NCBI GenBank assembly: GCA_002968845.1
Contig: PVBG01000024.1
Coordinates: forward strand, 21,915 to 85,914
DNA from: Neorhizobium tomejilense
GTDB taxonomy: Bacteria > Pseudomonadota > Alphaproteobacteria > Rhizobiales > Rhizobiaceae
DNA length: 64,000 bases
Direction: 5' to 3'
In this document: piece after piece, positions 24,250-33,121 of the stretch
Layout of the letters: every line of letters starts with the position of its first letter
How positions within the stretch are numbered: the first letter of the stretch is position 1
Made by a program: the position numbers and the translations under genes
Notes under the pieces: generated by a model
The model's input: the letters and a program-made list of their open reading frames with translations, nothing else
Databases searched by the model: none
What the model was told of the DNA's origin: nothing

Positions 24250-24615
24250 GTGACTGGAAAGCTTTGGATAATGTTAGCGGTACAGTTCTTGTTGTGGTCG
24301 CCTTTAGCATCTGCAGATGAGTACAGGGTGAACCGGTCTCAACTCAACTGCGTCAGAGATAACATTGATAACTACTTGAAAACAAATGGCGATGTTATCA
24401 CAATCGTTCTTCCGGCTTGCCCTATAGCTGACCCGCTAGAGGCATATCGCTCGTTAGCTAAAAACAATGCGTTCAAGCGCGAGGACCGTGATCAATCGAA
24501 GCTTGACGCAATAATAAAGATCAAGCGAACCGAGCTCACCTGTGTGTTAAAGTCGATAGATGGCACAATTGGTGATCCAATAGTTATCTCGACCGATAAG
24601 AAATGCGTAAATTAG
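24250..24615 (+). CDS. Putative exported protein, 121 aa
   Basis: GTG 24250 with GAGAGAGG upstream. N-terminal MTGKLWIMLAVQFLLWSPLASADE is a clear Sec signal peptide with an ASA cleavage site, in 20-residue-scale length. The mature part has four Cys, likely paired in the periplasm. Its TAG stop abuts the ATG of the next gene. No family recognised. AT-rich compared with the backbone. Confidence 0.65.
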   Translation: MTGKLWIMLAVQFLLWSPLASADEYRVNRSQLNCVRDNIDNYLKTNGDVITIVLPACPIADPLEAYRSLAKNNAFKREDRDQSKLDAIIKIKRTELTCVLKSIDGTIGDPIVISTDKKCVN

Positions 24616-25128
24616 ATGGAACTCGAGCGGCTAATTAAGTGGGCAGAGTTGCTCGCACATGGCGCGGTCCTTGTTGGCCTTGTTCTAGCAGTTACTGGCT
24701 ATATTTCCGAAAGGGGTAACCGGAGGGAGCAGTTTACCGTAGAATACTCTCGGGCTTATGACCAAGAATATCTGCAGACTGCACGAACGCAAATCAGGGC
24801 GAACATCAGATCAATCGAAACCGCACTTGCTGGGTACAAAATTTCGAACGGGGCAATTGCTGATTTATTGGTTAGGCAAATTGAGGCTGGCGGAGAAAAG
24901 ACACCGGAAGGCGACATCCTCGCGATCGCCGAATACTTTAATGGGGCTTTGAGTTGTGTTGAGGCCGGACTCTGTAACGACAAGCTCTTCAAAAAACTAC
25001 ATTCAAACGAGGCATCAAGCTTGGCTTGTCTACTTTTACCTGCGCTCGACGCGATTAGTTTGCCGGGTGGGCAAGCTGAATTGAAGAGAGGGCTGCTGCA
25101 TTTTCGAACAGCACCGCCAGGGTGTTAA
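24616..25128 (+). CDS. Membrane-anchored hypothetical protein, 170 aa
   Basis: ATG 24616 directly follows the previous stop. One membrane helix at residues ~12-31 (AHGAVLVGLVLAVTGYI), then a soluble helical domain with EYSRAYDQEYLQTARTQIR, resembling DUF4760-type proteins. Likely acts at the inner membrane together with the exported protein upstream. Function unknown. Confidence 0.65.
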   Translation: MELERLIKWAELLAHGAVLVGLVLAVTGYISERGNRREQFTVEYSRAYDQEYLQTARTQIRANIRSIETALAGYKISNGAIADLLVRQIEAGGEKTPEGDILAIAEYFNGALSCVEAGLCNDKLFKKLHSNEASSLACLLLPALDAISLPGGQAELKRGLLHFRTAPPGC

Positions 25129-25179
25129 AGCTCTCTCCGGATAATACCGCGGTGGGGCCACACAACTGGAATAAAGAAT

Positions 25180-26781
25180 TCAAAGCCTACCAAGGCTTTC
25201 AATTGCCACCTTATACACCCTCCTCATGCATTCTACATTCGATCCACACTTGTTACGCTGCTTAATCATTTCTCTCCCGCTCAATGTCGCGGCGACTTTT
25301 GCAGTCAATTTCTTCGTCGCGAAATCGCGCTCAAATTGTAGATCAAGACCCGAGAGCTCTGCGTCCTCACAAATCTTGCGTTCCGTTTCGTTACCTGCGT
25401 TAACACACCATCCGGGCCGAGTGTACGCTAGAGCTATTTTTTCTTCAGCTTGAAGCTTACTCTCGACATCAATCAGTTTCGTGTCGGCAGGGAGGGCCAA
25501 GAGTGCCGCTGGAAGGCGGATGAGCTCTTGCATCGGATCGAACTCCGTACCCACTGCATAGAGTGACGAAAACCGAGCATCATCCTCGGCAGGTGGCAAG
25601 GTTATCGCACACCACTCCGGACGGTCTCTGATGTTTTCGTCGTGAGCGCCGACGATACCCGGACTTGGAAACAGGTAACTGTAGCTCTGGGAATAGTCAT
25701 CCGTTTTCCAACGCAGAAAGCTTGGCGCAACCGCAGCGAAATCGGGACCAAGCTGCCTCGATATCTGTTGCCAGAACTTAAGAAGTGACCCCGGAGACTG
25801 TGAAGCATTCTCTGCAAAGTCAATCAAATCCGATGCGTGATCCTCAATCCAGTTGCGAAAACTTCTCTTAACTGCCGTAGTTTTCAGGAAACTTTCGAGG
25901 CCGCTTACGTATTTAGTGGACACGCCTGTAATAATACTTTTATCTAGGAAGCGGATGTAATCATCCAGATGACTATAAGTTGATTCATTATTTGAAAACT
26001 TCTTATTGGTCGAATCTCTGGCCGAGCGGTTCTTCCCCCAGTGGCTAAGATTAAAGCATATCGTCCCAAGAGATCGAGAACTTTCAACTGGCGCATTTGG
26101 CTTCTCCGTCACAACTGATGCACCGATCAGGTTTGCGTCTTCGATCGTCTCAATAACGTAGAATGCTTCGGGATCGGGATGTAAAAGCTTGGACGCAAAC
26201 CACATCGGTATCCGATGATCTTGGAACCGAACTAGAAGCTCCTGCGCGATTTTGAATGAAAGCGTGCCATTCATCATCACATCGTAGTTGGAGTATCTCC
26301 CGTCACTGAGAAGAACGTAGGGGGCATGAAAGCCCAAAACGCCCTTCGGATTTAGGCGGCGAAACGCGTGAGGATTATCTAGGTTATGGCCATCTGGCAC
26401 AGAGCCCCCAAGCCACATTACGGCACAAGCTGAGTAGCAAGTTGCACCAGCCTCCACCGATGTTGCGATCATGGACGTAAAAAAATAGTCCATGATTTTG
26501 ACAGCCTCAGAAAAGTTTCCACCTTCGCTGTTAAGATAGACAAGTTCGCAACGAAGCCTCGACATACCGGAGTCTCGCTTTCCGATATACTTTTCCAATT
26601 TTTCGAGGTCGCCCGCCTCGATGGCCCCTCTGACCACGCACGTGTTAAAGCCATCGAGTTCCTGAGGTAATCCGGTTTCTTTGGCTCGTGTTGAATTGAC
26701 TTCGAGAGCGACCGCTGACTTCGTGAGGAGTAGAAGCGTTACAAGGAGCGCAAAGCCCGCGAATAATATTTGTCTGAGCAT
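25180..26781 (-). CDS. Exported ClpP/SppA-fold protein with LprI-like C-terminus, 533 aa
   Basis: ATG 26781 (GGGGAAC upstream) starts a signal peptide: MLRQILFAGFALLVTLLLL then SAVALEVN. Residues ~60-210 resemble the ClpP/SppA serine-protease fold of periplasmic COG3904-type proteins: YLNSEGGNFSEAVKIMDYF, then GATCYSACAVMWLGG with the candidate nucleophilic Ser, and LGFHAPY with a His. The last ~75 residues (GWCVNAGNETERKICEDAEL, LDLQF) match LprI/DUF1311 lysozyme-inhibitor-like domains. The pairing suggests an envelope stress or defence role; this is inference. Convergent with the two genes upstream. Confidence 0.7.
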   Translation of the reverse strand: MLRQILFAGFALLVTLLLLTKSAVALEVNSTRAKETGLPQELDGFNTCVVRGAIEAGDLEKLEKYIGKRDSGMSRLRCELVYLNSEGGNFSEAVKIMDYFFTSMIATSVEAGATCYSACAVMWLGGSVPDGHNLDNPHAFRRLNPKGVLGFHAPYVLLSDGRYSNYDVMMNGTLSFKIAQELLVRFQDHRIPMWFASKLLHPDPEAFYVIETIEDANLIGASVVTEKPNAPVESSRSLGTICFNLSHWGKNRSARDSTNKKFSNNESTYSHLDDYIRFLDKSIITGVSTKYVSGLESFLKTTAVKRSFRNWIEDHASDLIDFAENASQSPGSLLKFWQQISRQLGPDFAAVAPSFLRWKTDDYSQSYSYLFPSPGIVGAHDENIRDRPEWCAITLPPAEDDARFSSLYAVGTEFDPMQELIRLPAALLALPADTKLIDVESKLQAEEKIALAYTRPGWCVNAGNETERKICEDAELSGLDLQFERDFATKKLTAKVAATLSGREMIKQRNKCGSNVECMRRVYKVAIESLGRL

Positions 26782-26899
26782 CAGTTCCCCAAAATATTGA
26801 TGACGCATCACTACACCTTTAGACTATTCGACTAGCTTCCGTCTTCCCTTTCAGGGCCGAATTAATGGTGTCTTGCGTCGAGACTTGCTGAGGAACTGT

Positions 26900-27127
26900 A
26901 TGACCAGATTTGCAGAAACCGAGACCGCGCTACTTGAGCGCCTCCGCGCCCTGAAGGCAGCGCCGGAGATGTCGTTGAACCTCTTCGACATCGGCGTTCC
27001 GATGGCGGCGGCCGGGTTCACGCAGGACGAAGTTATGGCCGTCCTGGATGCGCTCGAGCAGGACAAGGTCGTTGCCTATGGGCCGGGAAATCGGCTGCAG
27101 ATCCTGAAGGAGCTGCCAGAGGGCTAG
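26900..27127 (+). CDS. Hypothetical winged-helix-like protein, 75 aa
   Basis: ATG 26900 with GAGGAACT upstream; an upstream in-frame start at 26873 lacks one. Helical N-terminus, then GFTQDEVMAVLDALEQDKVV followed by a beta strand, a small winged-helix-like layout. Its stop overlaps the convergent 95-aa gene by four bases. Confidence 0.6.
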   Translation: MTRFAETETALLERLRALKAAPEMSLNLFDIGVPMAAAGFTQDEVMAVLDALEQDKVVAYGPGNRLQILKELPEG

Positions 27128-27411
27128 TGCCTGGTCCCGGTCATGTCGCGGTCGAACTCGTCCATCAGCTCGAGGGCGCGATATACGACCTTCGCAGGCT
27201 CCTCCGAATAGTCGGCCGCCAGCTCCTCACGCTCGTCATCGATCTTCGAACCGAGCTGCTCCAAGTCCTTGCTGCGGTCATCGCTGAACGTCCGTGCCAG
27301 CGAGGCCACGTAATGCAGGCGTTTCGACACCTCCCGCAGCACCATGTCGCGCTGATCTACGGTCAGGGTCGAGAACGATCGGGGTGTGAGGATGTCAACA
27401 TCATTGGGCAT
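27124..27411 (-). CDS. Hypothetical acidic protein, 95 aa
   Basis: ATG 27411. Helix-rich and acidic; central segment DRSKDLEQLGSKIDDERE is probably coiled. Tail-to-tail with the 75-aa gene, overlapping four bases. No family recognised. Confidence 0.65.
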   Translation of the reverse strand: MPNDVDILTPRSFSTLTVDQRDMVLREVSKRLHYVASLARTFSDDRSKDLEQLGSKIDDEREELAADYSEEPAKVVYRALELMDEFDRDMTGTRH

Positions 27412-27532
27412 TACTCATTACCTCTTCCAACTGATTCGCGAATCAATCGAATCACTTAGGAAAGGTTCCGACTCCCGAATTTGACCAATCTGCTTCGAGG
27501 CCTTACCTCTCCAAGAAAGGGAGGAAGTTGAG

Positions 27533-27880
27533 ATGACTGTGATCTACATGCTGAAGTTCTATCGGGCCGCTTTCGGAGACACGAAGTACCCCGACATCCC
27601 ATTTCCCGGCAGCTCTCTGGAAGAGGCGAAGGCGGAGGCCTGCGAGGCGCTTTTTGCTCGCTTCAAAGACATGAAAGCGGCTGGAAAAGGGAGGGAGGCA
27701 CCGATAGGCGCTGCTCTGCTTGATGACAACGATGATGTCATCGCGAGGTTTCAAGTCCGCCCAAAGATAAACGGGCGCGGTGGCGAGGAGGCTGTCGAGA
27801 TGGCCCCTCAAATCTGGCGGAAGAACCAGCCAGGAAAGCCCTCGCCCGAGATCCGAGAGCTTCAGGATCGAGATCAGTAG
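27533..27880 (+). CDS. Hypothetical protein, 115 aa
   Basis: ATG 27533 with AGGAAGTTGAG upstream. The N-terminal half has a beta-alpha-beta look (MTVIYMLKFYRAAFGDTKYP ... SLEEAKAEACEALFARF). Overlaps the convergent DUF3768 gene by seven bases at its 3' end. No family recognised. Confidence 0.65.
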   Translation: MTVIYMLKFYRAAFGDTKYPDIPFPGSSLEEAKAEACEALFARFKDMKAAGKGREAPIGAALLDDNDDVIARFQVRPKINGRGGEEAVEMAPQIWRKNQPGKPSPEIRELQDRDQ

Positions 27881-28215
27881 TCCTCGGCGTACATCAGGGT
27901 CATGACCCTGATCGTCGTGTTCTGATCCTCGGGATGCTCGGAGCCGTGCATCTCGTCGAGGCTATAGTAGTCGATCCTGAACATGAAGGCCTCGCCATCG
28001 ACCTCGAACTTCCCGAAGTCATGCTCGCCGTAGGGATCATCGCCGTCGGGCCAGTCGTCGAAGGCTGCCGCAGCGCGGTAGACGCGGATCACCTTCTCCT
28101 TGCCGTCCTGTCCGAGCGCTCCCATGGCAACCATGCGACCGTTCAGAGCGCAGCCATTCAGGCGCAGCTCGTCATTGAGATCGCGGATGCGGATCATGCG
28201 CTCTTCCGGTGTCAT
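27874..28215 (-). CDS. DUF3768 family protein, 113 aa
   Basis: ATG 28215. Carries the DUF3768 signature: FDDWPDGDDPYGEHDFGKFE, then FRIDYYSLDEMHGSEHPEDQ and IRVMTLMYAEDY at the end. This family is common on rhizobial plasmids and phages; its function is not known. Last gene of the minus-strand operon that starts at 31945; start overlaps the preceding stop (ATGA). Confidence 0.85.
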   Translation of the reverse strand: MTPEERMIRIRDLNDELRLNGCALNGRMVAMGALGQDGKEKVIRVYRAAAAFDDWPDGDDPYGEHDFGKFEVDGEAFMFRIDYYSLDEMHGSEHPEDQNTTIRVMTLMYAEDY

Positions 28216-28436
28216 GGGTGCGGCCCACGGTGAATCAGGACGCTCTTGCCGTCCTTGCTCTTCGCCTGCACGAACCAGAGATCAGGATGATCCCGGAGAA
28301 CGGCAAGCAAGCTCTCCTGCAGATCCTCGGACACGCCTTCGGAGGCATCGATCGCGACATCGCTGCGCGTGATGATCGGATCTAGGTCTTCAAGGATCTC
28401 GCGTGCGCGGTCGTTGCGTTCGTGATCACCCACCAT
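28212..28436 (-). CDS. Hypothetical protein, 74 aa
   Basis: ATG 28436 (MVGDHERNDRAREILEDLDP) lies one base after the stop of the preceding 64-aa gene, so translation is coupled; the longer frame to 28544 overlaps that gene. The stop overlaps the DUF3768 start by four bases. No family recognised. Confidence 0.65.
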   Translation of the reverse strand: MVGDHERNDRAREILEDLDPIITRSDVAIDASEGVSEDLQESLLAVLRDHPDLWFVQAKSKDGKSVLIHRGPHP

Positions 28437-28437
28437 C

Positions 28438-28632
28438 TCAATAACCCAGCCATTCAACGATATCGGACCCGGCATACTCGCCGTAGTGATCCGGCGCGGC
28501 AATCGTGGATCCGGTCTCGACGTCGATGATGGCGTTGCTGGCATCGATCGTGAACGCGACCTGGTGGCGCTTCAATTCGGCCTTGGCCTCGTCGATCGAC
28601 ACGGTGGCTTCCAATGCCTCGAAGTAGTTCAT
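28438..28632 (-). CDS. Hypothetical protein, 64 aa
   Basis: ATG 28632 follows CGGAATAGAGGAGCGAGG, a copy of the purine-rich dispersed motif that here overlaps the ribosome-binding site. Acidic small protein ending DHYGEYAGSDIVEWLGY. Co-transcribed with its neighbours. No family recognised. Confidence 0.65.
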   Translation of the reverse strand: MNYFEALEATVSIDEAKAELKRHQVAFTIDASNAIIDVETGSTIAAPDHYGEYAGSDIVEWLGY

Positions 28633-28703
28633 GACCTCGCTCCTCTATTCCGTACCCGGCATGATCCCCGGAGGGATCGCACCACGATGTTCGATCTCGT
28701 ATC

Positions 28704-28916
28704 CTAATCCCAGAAGGGCCGTGACCAGCGCGGCCGGGGATGACTGCTCATCGATCCTGATCTCGCCATAGCCGTCCCACTGGCGGCTTCCCATGCGCAG
28801 AATACGGCCTCGAAGGCGGCATATTCTGAATCGGACATGGGAAAAGGCTCGGGGAAATGCGCGAAGGAGATCTCACCGCCGTTCAACGGCTCCCACTGGA
28901 TGACGAGGCGGGTCAT
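28704..28916 (-). CDS. Hypothetical protein, 70 aa
   Basis: ATG 28916 overlaps the stop of the 234-aa gene (ATGA). The N-terminal 45 residues are well behaved (LVIQWEPLNGGEISFAHFPE); the C-terminal third (SSHPRPRWSRPFWD) looks out of character, so a frameshift near 28770 is possible. Confidence 0.55.
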   Translation of the reverse strand: MTRLVIQWEPLNGGEISFAHFPEPFPMSDSEYAAFEAVFCAWEAASGTAMARSGSMSSHPRPRWSRPFWD

Positions 28917-29617
28917 AGCTGACCATCCACGGTGACAGGCACGATCAACGGAGCCGGAATCTCGTGGTAATGGACGGCATCCACGCCTGCAGCCTTCAGC
29001 GCCAGCTTCAAGCGCAACGCAGGCTCATCGCCGTGGTCGACAGCAATCCAGTCGGCCGTGCCACTGCGCTTCTCGAAGCCGGACGAAGCGATCAACTCCC
29101 GGAGCTGCTGTCGCTCGGCGCTGGTTCCCTCGGGAGCGTGGTAAGCGGTGAACCAGTAGCGAGGCAGCTCCTCGCCGTCCTGCGCGATCTCGGCCGCCGT
29201 CATGTCGCGCTCTTCCAGCGCCGCCTTATGATGGTTCCGAAGGGCATAACTGCGCTGCCAATGGAAGACGATCAGGGATCCGCTCAGAGGGCGGCCGGGC
29301 TGTGTCTGCTTGATCCGCCGCTTCTCCCCCGGAGATGCCTGCAGCACGGCTGGAACCGCTAGCTCATGACTCACGACACCGAAGCCTTCGGTCAGGATCC
29401 TGTCGGCCTCCCAGAGCATTGCATCCGGCGTTTCCACGCCCTGCTCACCTCGAACGGAGTAGAAAGAGAAGCGGTCATCCGGGATCCAACCAGCCGCGGC
29501 GAGTTGCGCCATCGCCCAGGATTGAGCAACTTCGTCGAGGCCTTCCCACTGGGGCTGAAACGAATAGGCCGCCCCCTGCCCTCCGGACGTCGGCCGACTG
29601 TGCCAGCGAACCTTCAT
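28913..29617 (-). CDS. Hypothetical protein, 234 aa
   Basis: ATG 29617 (MKVRWHSRPTSGGQGAAYSF), overlapping the preceding stop by four bases. Mixed alpha/beta protein; residues 48-52 read FSFYSV, one of the in-gene copies of the GGAGTAGA DNA motif. Co-transcribed with the 340-aa gene. No family recognised. Confidence 0.7.
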   Translation of the reverse strand: MKVRWHSRPTSGGQGAAYSFQPQWEGLDEVAQSWAMAQLAAAGWIPDDRFSFYSVRGEQGVETPDAMLWEADRILTEGFGVVSHELAVPAVLQASPGEKRRIKQTQPGRPLSGSLIVFHWQRSYALRNHHKAALEERDMTAAEIAQDGEELPRYWFTAYHAPEGTSAERQQLRELIASSGFEKRSGTADWIAVDHGDEPALRLKLALKAAGVDAVHYHEIPAPLIVPVTVDGQL

Positions 29618-30636
29618 TCTACGCCTCCATCCAGCGGCTTTTCGGGGTGTCCGCCAAGATACTGCTGGACAGCGAGCCCGATGAGCTGCTCGGCTTCCCA
29701 GAACTCCATGGACGCGGCGGAGATCCGCGTATCGCCGTGTCGGCCGCCGTAGCACCAGCGCGGGAACAATGACGGATCCGAGCCCCCGATGCGAACTTCC
29801 CAGAAGTCGCCCTTGGTCTGGAAGATCCAGTCCTCATGCCCGAGCGCACCCGACACCCAGATCGGGGCGTTCTCGGAGATCTCGATGAAATGCGGCTCCT
29901 GAGCCGGGAACGTCTGGCCGACACGGAAGCCAGCCATCTTGAGGCTATCAACGATCTCGCCGGAATGGATCTGCGGGAACGTCAGCGACGTGCCATTCAG
30001 GAAGCCGTCGTGACTTTCGACCGTGGACACGAACTGCTGGCGCTTTTCGGGTGTGAGCTTGTCGAGACCACTGACGCTGCAATTGATAGAATTCGAATCC
30101 GCCTCTCGAAGGCTCCACCGGAGCATGACGTAACCAGAAATCATTTCGGGGGCGTCGCCGCGATGGAAGATCTTGGCGACCTCCATCTTCAGCATCGTTT
30201 CGAGAACGCCATATGCTTCCTCGTCGGCAGCATCGCCCATGTAGGTCCATGCCTGCCAGCGCTCTTCCCAGCCCATGGCTGACAGCGCGATCCGGATGCG
30301 CTCCTTCGCCTCGTCGGAAAGGCCGACCGGGTAGGAGATCTTGAAGCTATGATACGACATCATGCCGGGGTTGCTGCGGAACCAGTTCAGAACCGCGGAC
30401 TTCGGCAGTCCGCTACGCTGCTCCGCCATATCGTCCGGATGCGGAGTGCCCTCGATCGGGATCGCATCGAAGTCGATCTCCTGCTCGATGTCAGTGCCAT
30501 CCGGATTGCGCCCCATCAGGGAAAGGAAGCGAACCGTGCGTTCTCCCTCGAGTTTCGCCCAGCTCTCGTCCATGATGCGGCCATTGTCACGCATACGACG
30601 GCGGCGCTCGAGAACCTTGGCATCGATAACGGTCAT
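29614..30636 (-). CDS. Hypothetical protein, 340 aa
   Basis: ATG 30636. Large soluble protein with several Trp-rich segments (GWEERWQAWTYMGDAADEE, HEDWIFQTKGDFWEVRIGG). No signal peptide or membrane helix, no motif recognised. Central gene of the 31945-27874 operon, coupled to the 234-aa gene downstream. Confidence 0.75.
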   Translation of the reverse strand: MTVIDAKVLERRRRMRDNGRIMDESWAKLEGERTVRFLSLMGRNPDGTDIEQEIDFDAIPIEGTPHPDDMAEQRSGLPKSAVLNWFRSNPGMMSYHSFKISYPVGLSDEAKERIRIALSAMGWEERWQAWTYMGDAADEEAYGVLETMLKMEVAKIFHRGDAPEMISGYVMLRWSLREADSNSINCSVSGLDKLTPEKRQQFVSTVESHDGFLNGTSLTFPQIHSGEIVDSLKMAGFRVGQTFPAQEPHFIEISENAPIWVSGALGHEDWIFQTKGDFWEVRIGGSDPSLFPRWCYGGRHGDTRISAASMEFWEAEQLIGLAVQQYLGGHPEKPLDGGVE

Positions 30637-30648
30637 GGGCAGGCTCCT

Positions 30649-30840
30649 TCAGATCTTGTCGTGCTTGCGGGCAAGGAACTCGTCGGCCGGGACGCGGGAC
30701 ACGATCTCGGCCTCGTCGATGACGGCGGCGATACGAGCAGCGCGGGCTTCTCGGACCATCTCGTCATTGCGGTCCATGCGCTCGAGGGTCTGCCGACGGC
30801 GAGCTTCGAGAATGGCGGTGGCTTCTGCGGACATGGGCAT
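30649..30840 (-). CDS. Hypothetical protein, 63 aa
   Basis: ATG 30840 (MPMSAEATAILEARRRQTLE); the start six bases further on is an alternative. Entirely helical and highly charged, ending VPADEFLARKHDKI. Twelve bases before the 340-aa gene. No family recognised. Confidence 0.6.
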   Translation of the reverse strand: MPMSAEATAILEARRRQTLERMDRNDEMVREARAARIAAVIDEAEIVSRVPADEFLARKHDKI

Positions 30841-30896
30841 TGTGGTCTCCTCGGATACGTCGACGATCGGCGGCAGGGTCGCGAAGAACAAGCGGC

Positions 30897-31157
30897 CTAG
30901 ATGGCCGCCTCCTCCTCCTCGATCGGTGCCTTGGTGGTCTTCATGGTCGAAAGCAGATAGATCCGGCCCTTGGCGATGTCCCGGAGCTGATCGATGGCCT
31001 CGGCCGCCTGCAGCGCCAGCTCTTTCATCTCAGCCGTCTCCCCAACCATGGACACCAGTCCATAGAGAGAGATCTGCAAGTCGCTCGCGCGGGAGATCGT
31101 CTGATGGCACTCGGAGATCTGCTCCGCGATGTGCTGACGAGGGAAGGACTGGGTCAT
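30897..31157 (-). CDS. Hypothetical protein, 86 aa
   Basis: ATG 31157 with AAAGGAATACC upstream. Helical bundle-like sequence (AEQISECHQTISRASDLQISL ...) with an acidic tail EEEEAAI. Second gene of the operon behind the ArdC-like gene. No family recognised. Confidence 0.65.
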   Translation of the reverse strand: MTQSFPRQHIAEQISECHQTISRASDLQISLYGLVSMVGETAEMKELALQAAEAIDQLRDIAKGRIYLLSTMKTTKAPIEEEEAAI

Positions 31158-31222
31158 GCTGGTATTCCTTTGAACGCTGTACTTTAGAAGGGAGTAGAAG
31201 AAGAGAAGGTTGAGGGGCTTGG

Positions 31223-31945
31223 TTAAGCAGCCCTTGCCCCCTCTCCTTCCTCGTCGCTGTCACCGGGATCGTCGGCATCCTTGGCGCCGAAGAGCTTGTC
31301 GGTGATGCGCTGCGCCTTCGTTGCGGCCCGATAGAACGCCCGGTCATCCTTCTGCACGGTATCGATCCATGCGGACATCTTGCCCTGATGGAGGAACTGG
31401 GCAGCCGTGCCGCTGCGCCACGAAGCCATCGCCATCGCGAGGTCGGCCGCCAGGTAGTCGCGAGTGCCTTCCTCGATCTGATCGAAAACGCCTTCCGGCA
31501 AATCCGGGAGCTGCGTCGCCGCGAGGTTGAGGTCGTATTCGGTCACTTGATCGATGTTGAAGACGGCAAAGCCCTTCAAGAACATCTGCTCGACCTTGCC
31601 GCTATCGTTCGTGCGGCGAGCTTCGCCAACGCGAGGATCCCGCTCGTAGGTGCTGGAATAGTAGACGTGTGACGCCTTCGCACCCTTCACGATCTTGCCG
31701 CCGACCTGCTTGCCCCGGATCTGGTTGAACGTGGCGAACGCCGGAACGGTGAAGCTGTTCTCGATGGTCGAGATCATCGTCATCACGGCATTGATGCCGC
31801 GAAAGCCGACACCAGTGGCGAAGTTGATCGGAGGGATTACGGAGGTCATTGCCCCCTGCCCGGTCCACGGCGCATTACCGGATTCGAGATGCTGAAGAAC
31901 CTTCTCGGTCATCAGCGCATACGGGGTTTTGAAGCCCTCGGTCAT
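31223..31945 (-). CDS. ArdC-like N-terminal-domain protein, 240 aa
   Basis: ATG 31945. The first ~130 residues match the ssDNA-binding domain of ArdC antirestriction proteins: GNAPWTGQG, NFATGVGFRGINAVMTMIST, FATFNQIRGKQVGGKIVKGA (the conserved TFNQ...GG.V.KG block), VFNIDQV. The C-terminal metallopeptidase part of full ArdC is absent, replaced by a helical acidic tail. Such proteins protect incoming plasmid DNA from restriction. First gene behind an operator-bearing promoter at 32007-32036. Confidence 0.75.
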   Translation of the reverse strand: MTEGFKTPYALMTEKVLQHLESGNAPWTGQGAMTSVIPPINFATGVGFRGINAVMTMISTIENSFTVPAFATFNQIRGKQVGGKIVKGAKASHVYYSSTYERDPRVGEARRTNDSGKVEQMFLKGFAVFNIDQVTEYDLNLAATQLPDLPEGVFDQIEEGTRDYLAADLAMAMASWRSGTAAQFLHQGKMSAWIDTVQKDDRAFYRAATKAQRITDKLFGAKDADDPGDSDEEGEGARAA

Positions 31946-32006
31946 GTCGGTTTCCTTCTTTGATCGGGAACGCTGCTGCGCTCCACCCCTTCAGATGTGC
32001 CCCTAT

Positions 32007-32036
32007 AAAATAGTAGCCAATGGCTACCATTGTCAA
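32007..32036 (-). promoter_or_regulatory. Promoter with palindromic operator (GTAGCCA regulon)
   Basis: Minus strand: TTGACA (32036-32031), 18-bp spacer, TATTTT (32012-32007). The perfect palindrome GTAGCCA-A-TGGCTAC (32013-32027) fills the spacer, so a bound regulator would block or remodel polymerase contact. The same layout recurs at 37703-37732 and 42911-42940. Drives the ArdC-like operon. Confidence 0.8.
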
Positions 32037-32170
32037 TATAATTGTGCTACGAATGGGGAATAAGTTTGCGGGTGTGGATGATCCTTGACTGCATGAATCG
32101 GTCCTGATCCATCTGTTCCCCTACTCCCGGTAACCGCCTGAAAGGGCGGCAGAAGAAGGACGAAGGTCGG

Positions 32171-32710
32171 ATGGGCTTCACGACGAAATGGTACATGGCG
32201 GATCCGCACTTCGGGCATGACAGGATCCGGGAGATGGTGGCAGCTCGATCAGGCTTCGCCTCGGCCGAGGCCATGGATCGCACCATCATCGACAACGTGA
32301 ACGACAGGCTGCGGGATGACGATCTGCTCTTCATCCTCGGGGATTTCGCCCTGTCGCAGAACCCCGAGTACGTCGCTCACTGCTTCCACGCCATGCGCGG
32401 CCGGAAGATCCTCCTGCTGGGCAATCATGACCTGGACAACAAGGGCCGGATCCTGCCGGAACTGGAAGCCCTGCCTTGGGATGTCCCGCCTACGCACGCC
32501 ATGGAGACGAAGGACGGGGGCAAACGCCTCTGGCTGTCGCACTACGCGCACCGCGTCTGGCCTGCCGGACATCACGGCAGCTATCACCTCTACGGCCACT
32601 CCCACGGATCTCTGCCTGGTGTCGGCCGCTCGCGCGACATCGGCGTGGACCTCCCCGACATGGCTTTCGGCCCTCGTCGGTTTGAAGAACTCATCAGGGG
32701 TATGGAATAA
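32171..32710 (+). CDS. Calcineurin-like metallophosphoesterase, 179 aa
   Basis: ATG 32171 with AGGACGAAGG upstream. All metal-binding blocks are present: ADPHFGHD (residues 10-17), FILGDFA (55-61), LLGNHD (82-87), LSHYAHRVWP and YGHSHG (~138-143). This compact form is common in phages and plasmids; the substrate may be a nucleotide or nucleic acid phosphodiester. The stop overlaps the nuclease start by one base, so the two act in one operon with the 360-aa protein. Confidence 0.9.
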   Translation: MGFTTKWYMADPHFGHDRIREMVAARSGFASAEAMDRTIIDNVNDRLRDDDLLFILGDFALSQNPEYVAHCFHAMRGRKILLLGNHDLDNKGRILPELEALPWDVPPTHAMETKDGGKRLWLSHYAHRVWPAGHHGSYHLYGHSHGSLPGVGRSRDIGVDLPDMAFGPRRFEELIRGME

Positions 32711-33108
32711 TGCCAGTCGTCTCCGCCATCGTCTGTTTCTCTACTGCCTGCGCTCCGCAGCAAGTCGTCGTCATCGACGGCGACACCCTCATCGTTCAAG
32801 GCGAGAAGATCCGGCTCCTCGGCATCAATGCGCCGGAGCTGAAGGGTGAATGCCGTGAGGAGAAGGTCAGAGCGCTGCGTGCCAGATCCCGGCTGATGAA
32901 GCTGCTCGAGGCGGCACAAGTGGATATCGATCGCAACGGTTTCGACCGATACCGCCGGACGCTCGCGACCGTATCCGTCGCAGGGACTGACTTAGGACAT
33001 GTCCTCATGCGCGAAGGCCTCGCCCGGAAATGGGTGCAGCACTATGACGGACAGCAGGAGCCGTGGTGCGAGCCGAACGTCGACGCGGCCCTGAAGGCTT
33101 GGAATTAG
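32710..33108 (+). CDS. Thermonuclease (SNase)-family protein, 132 aa
   Basis: ATG 32710. Starts with a short hydrophobic segment ending FSTACAPQ, which may be a signal or lipobox. Then the SNase fold: VIDGDTLIVQGEKIRLLGIN, APELKGEC (active-site Arg/Glu region), DRNGFDRYRRTLATV and DLGHVLMREGLARKW. The catalytic R-x-x-G-I-N-A-P-E block is intact. A Ca-dependent nuclease, probably exported, of the kind encoded by many conjugative plasmids. Confidence 0.85.
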   Translation: MPVVSAIVCFSTACAPQQVVVIDGDTLIVQGEKIRLLGINAPELKGECREEKVRALRARSRLMKLLEAAQVDIDRNGFDRYRRTLATVSVAGTDLGHVLMREGLARKWVQHYDGQQEPWCEPNVDAALKAWN

Positions 33109-33121
33109 AGGGGACAAGGAC

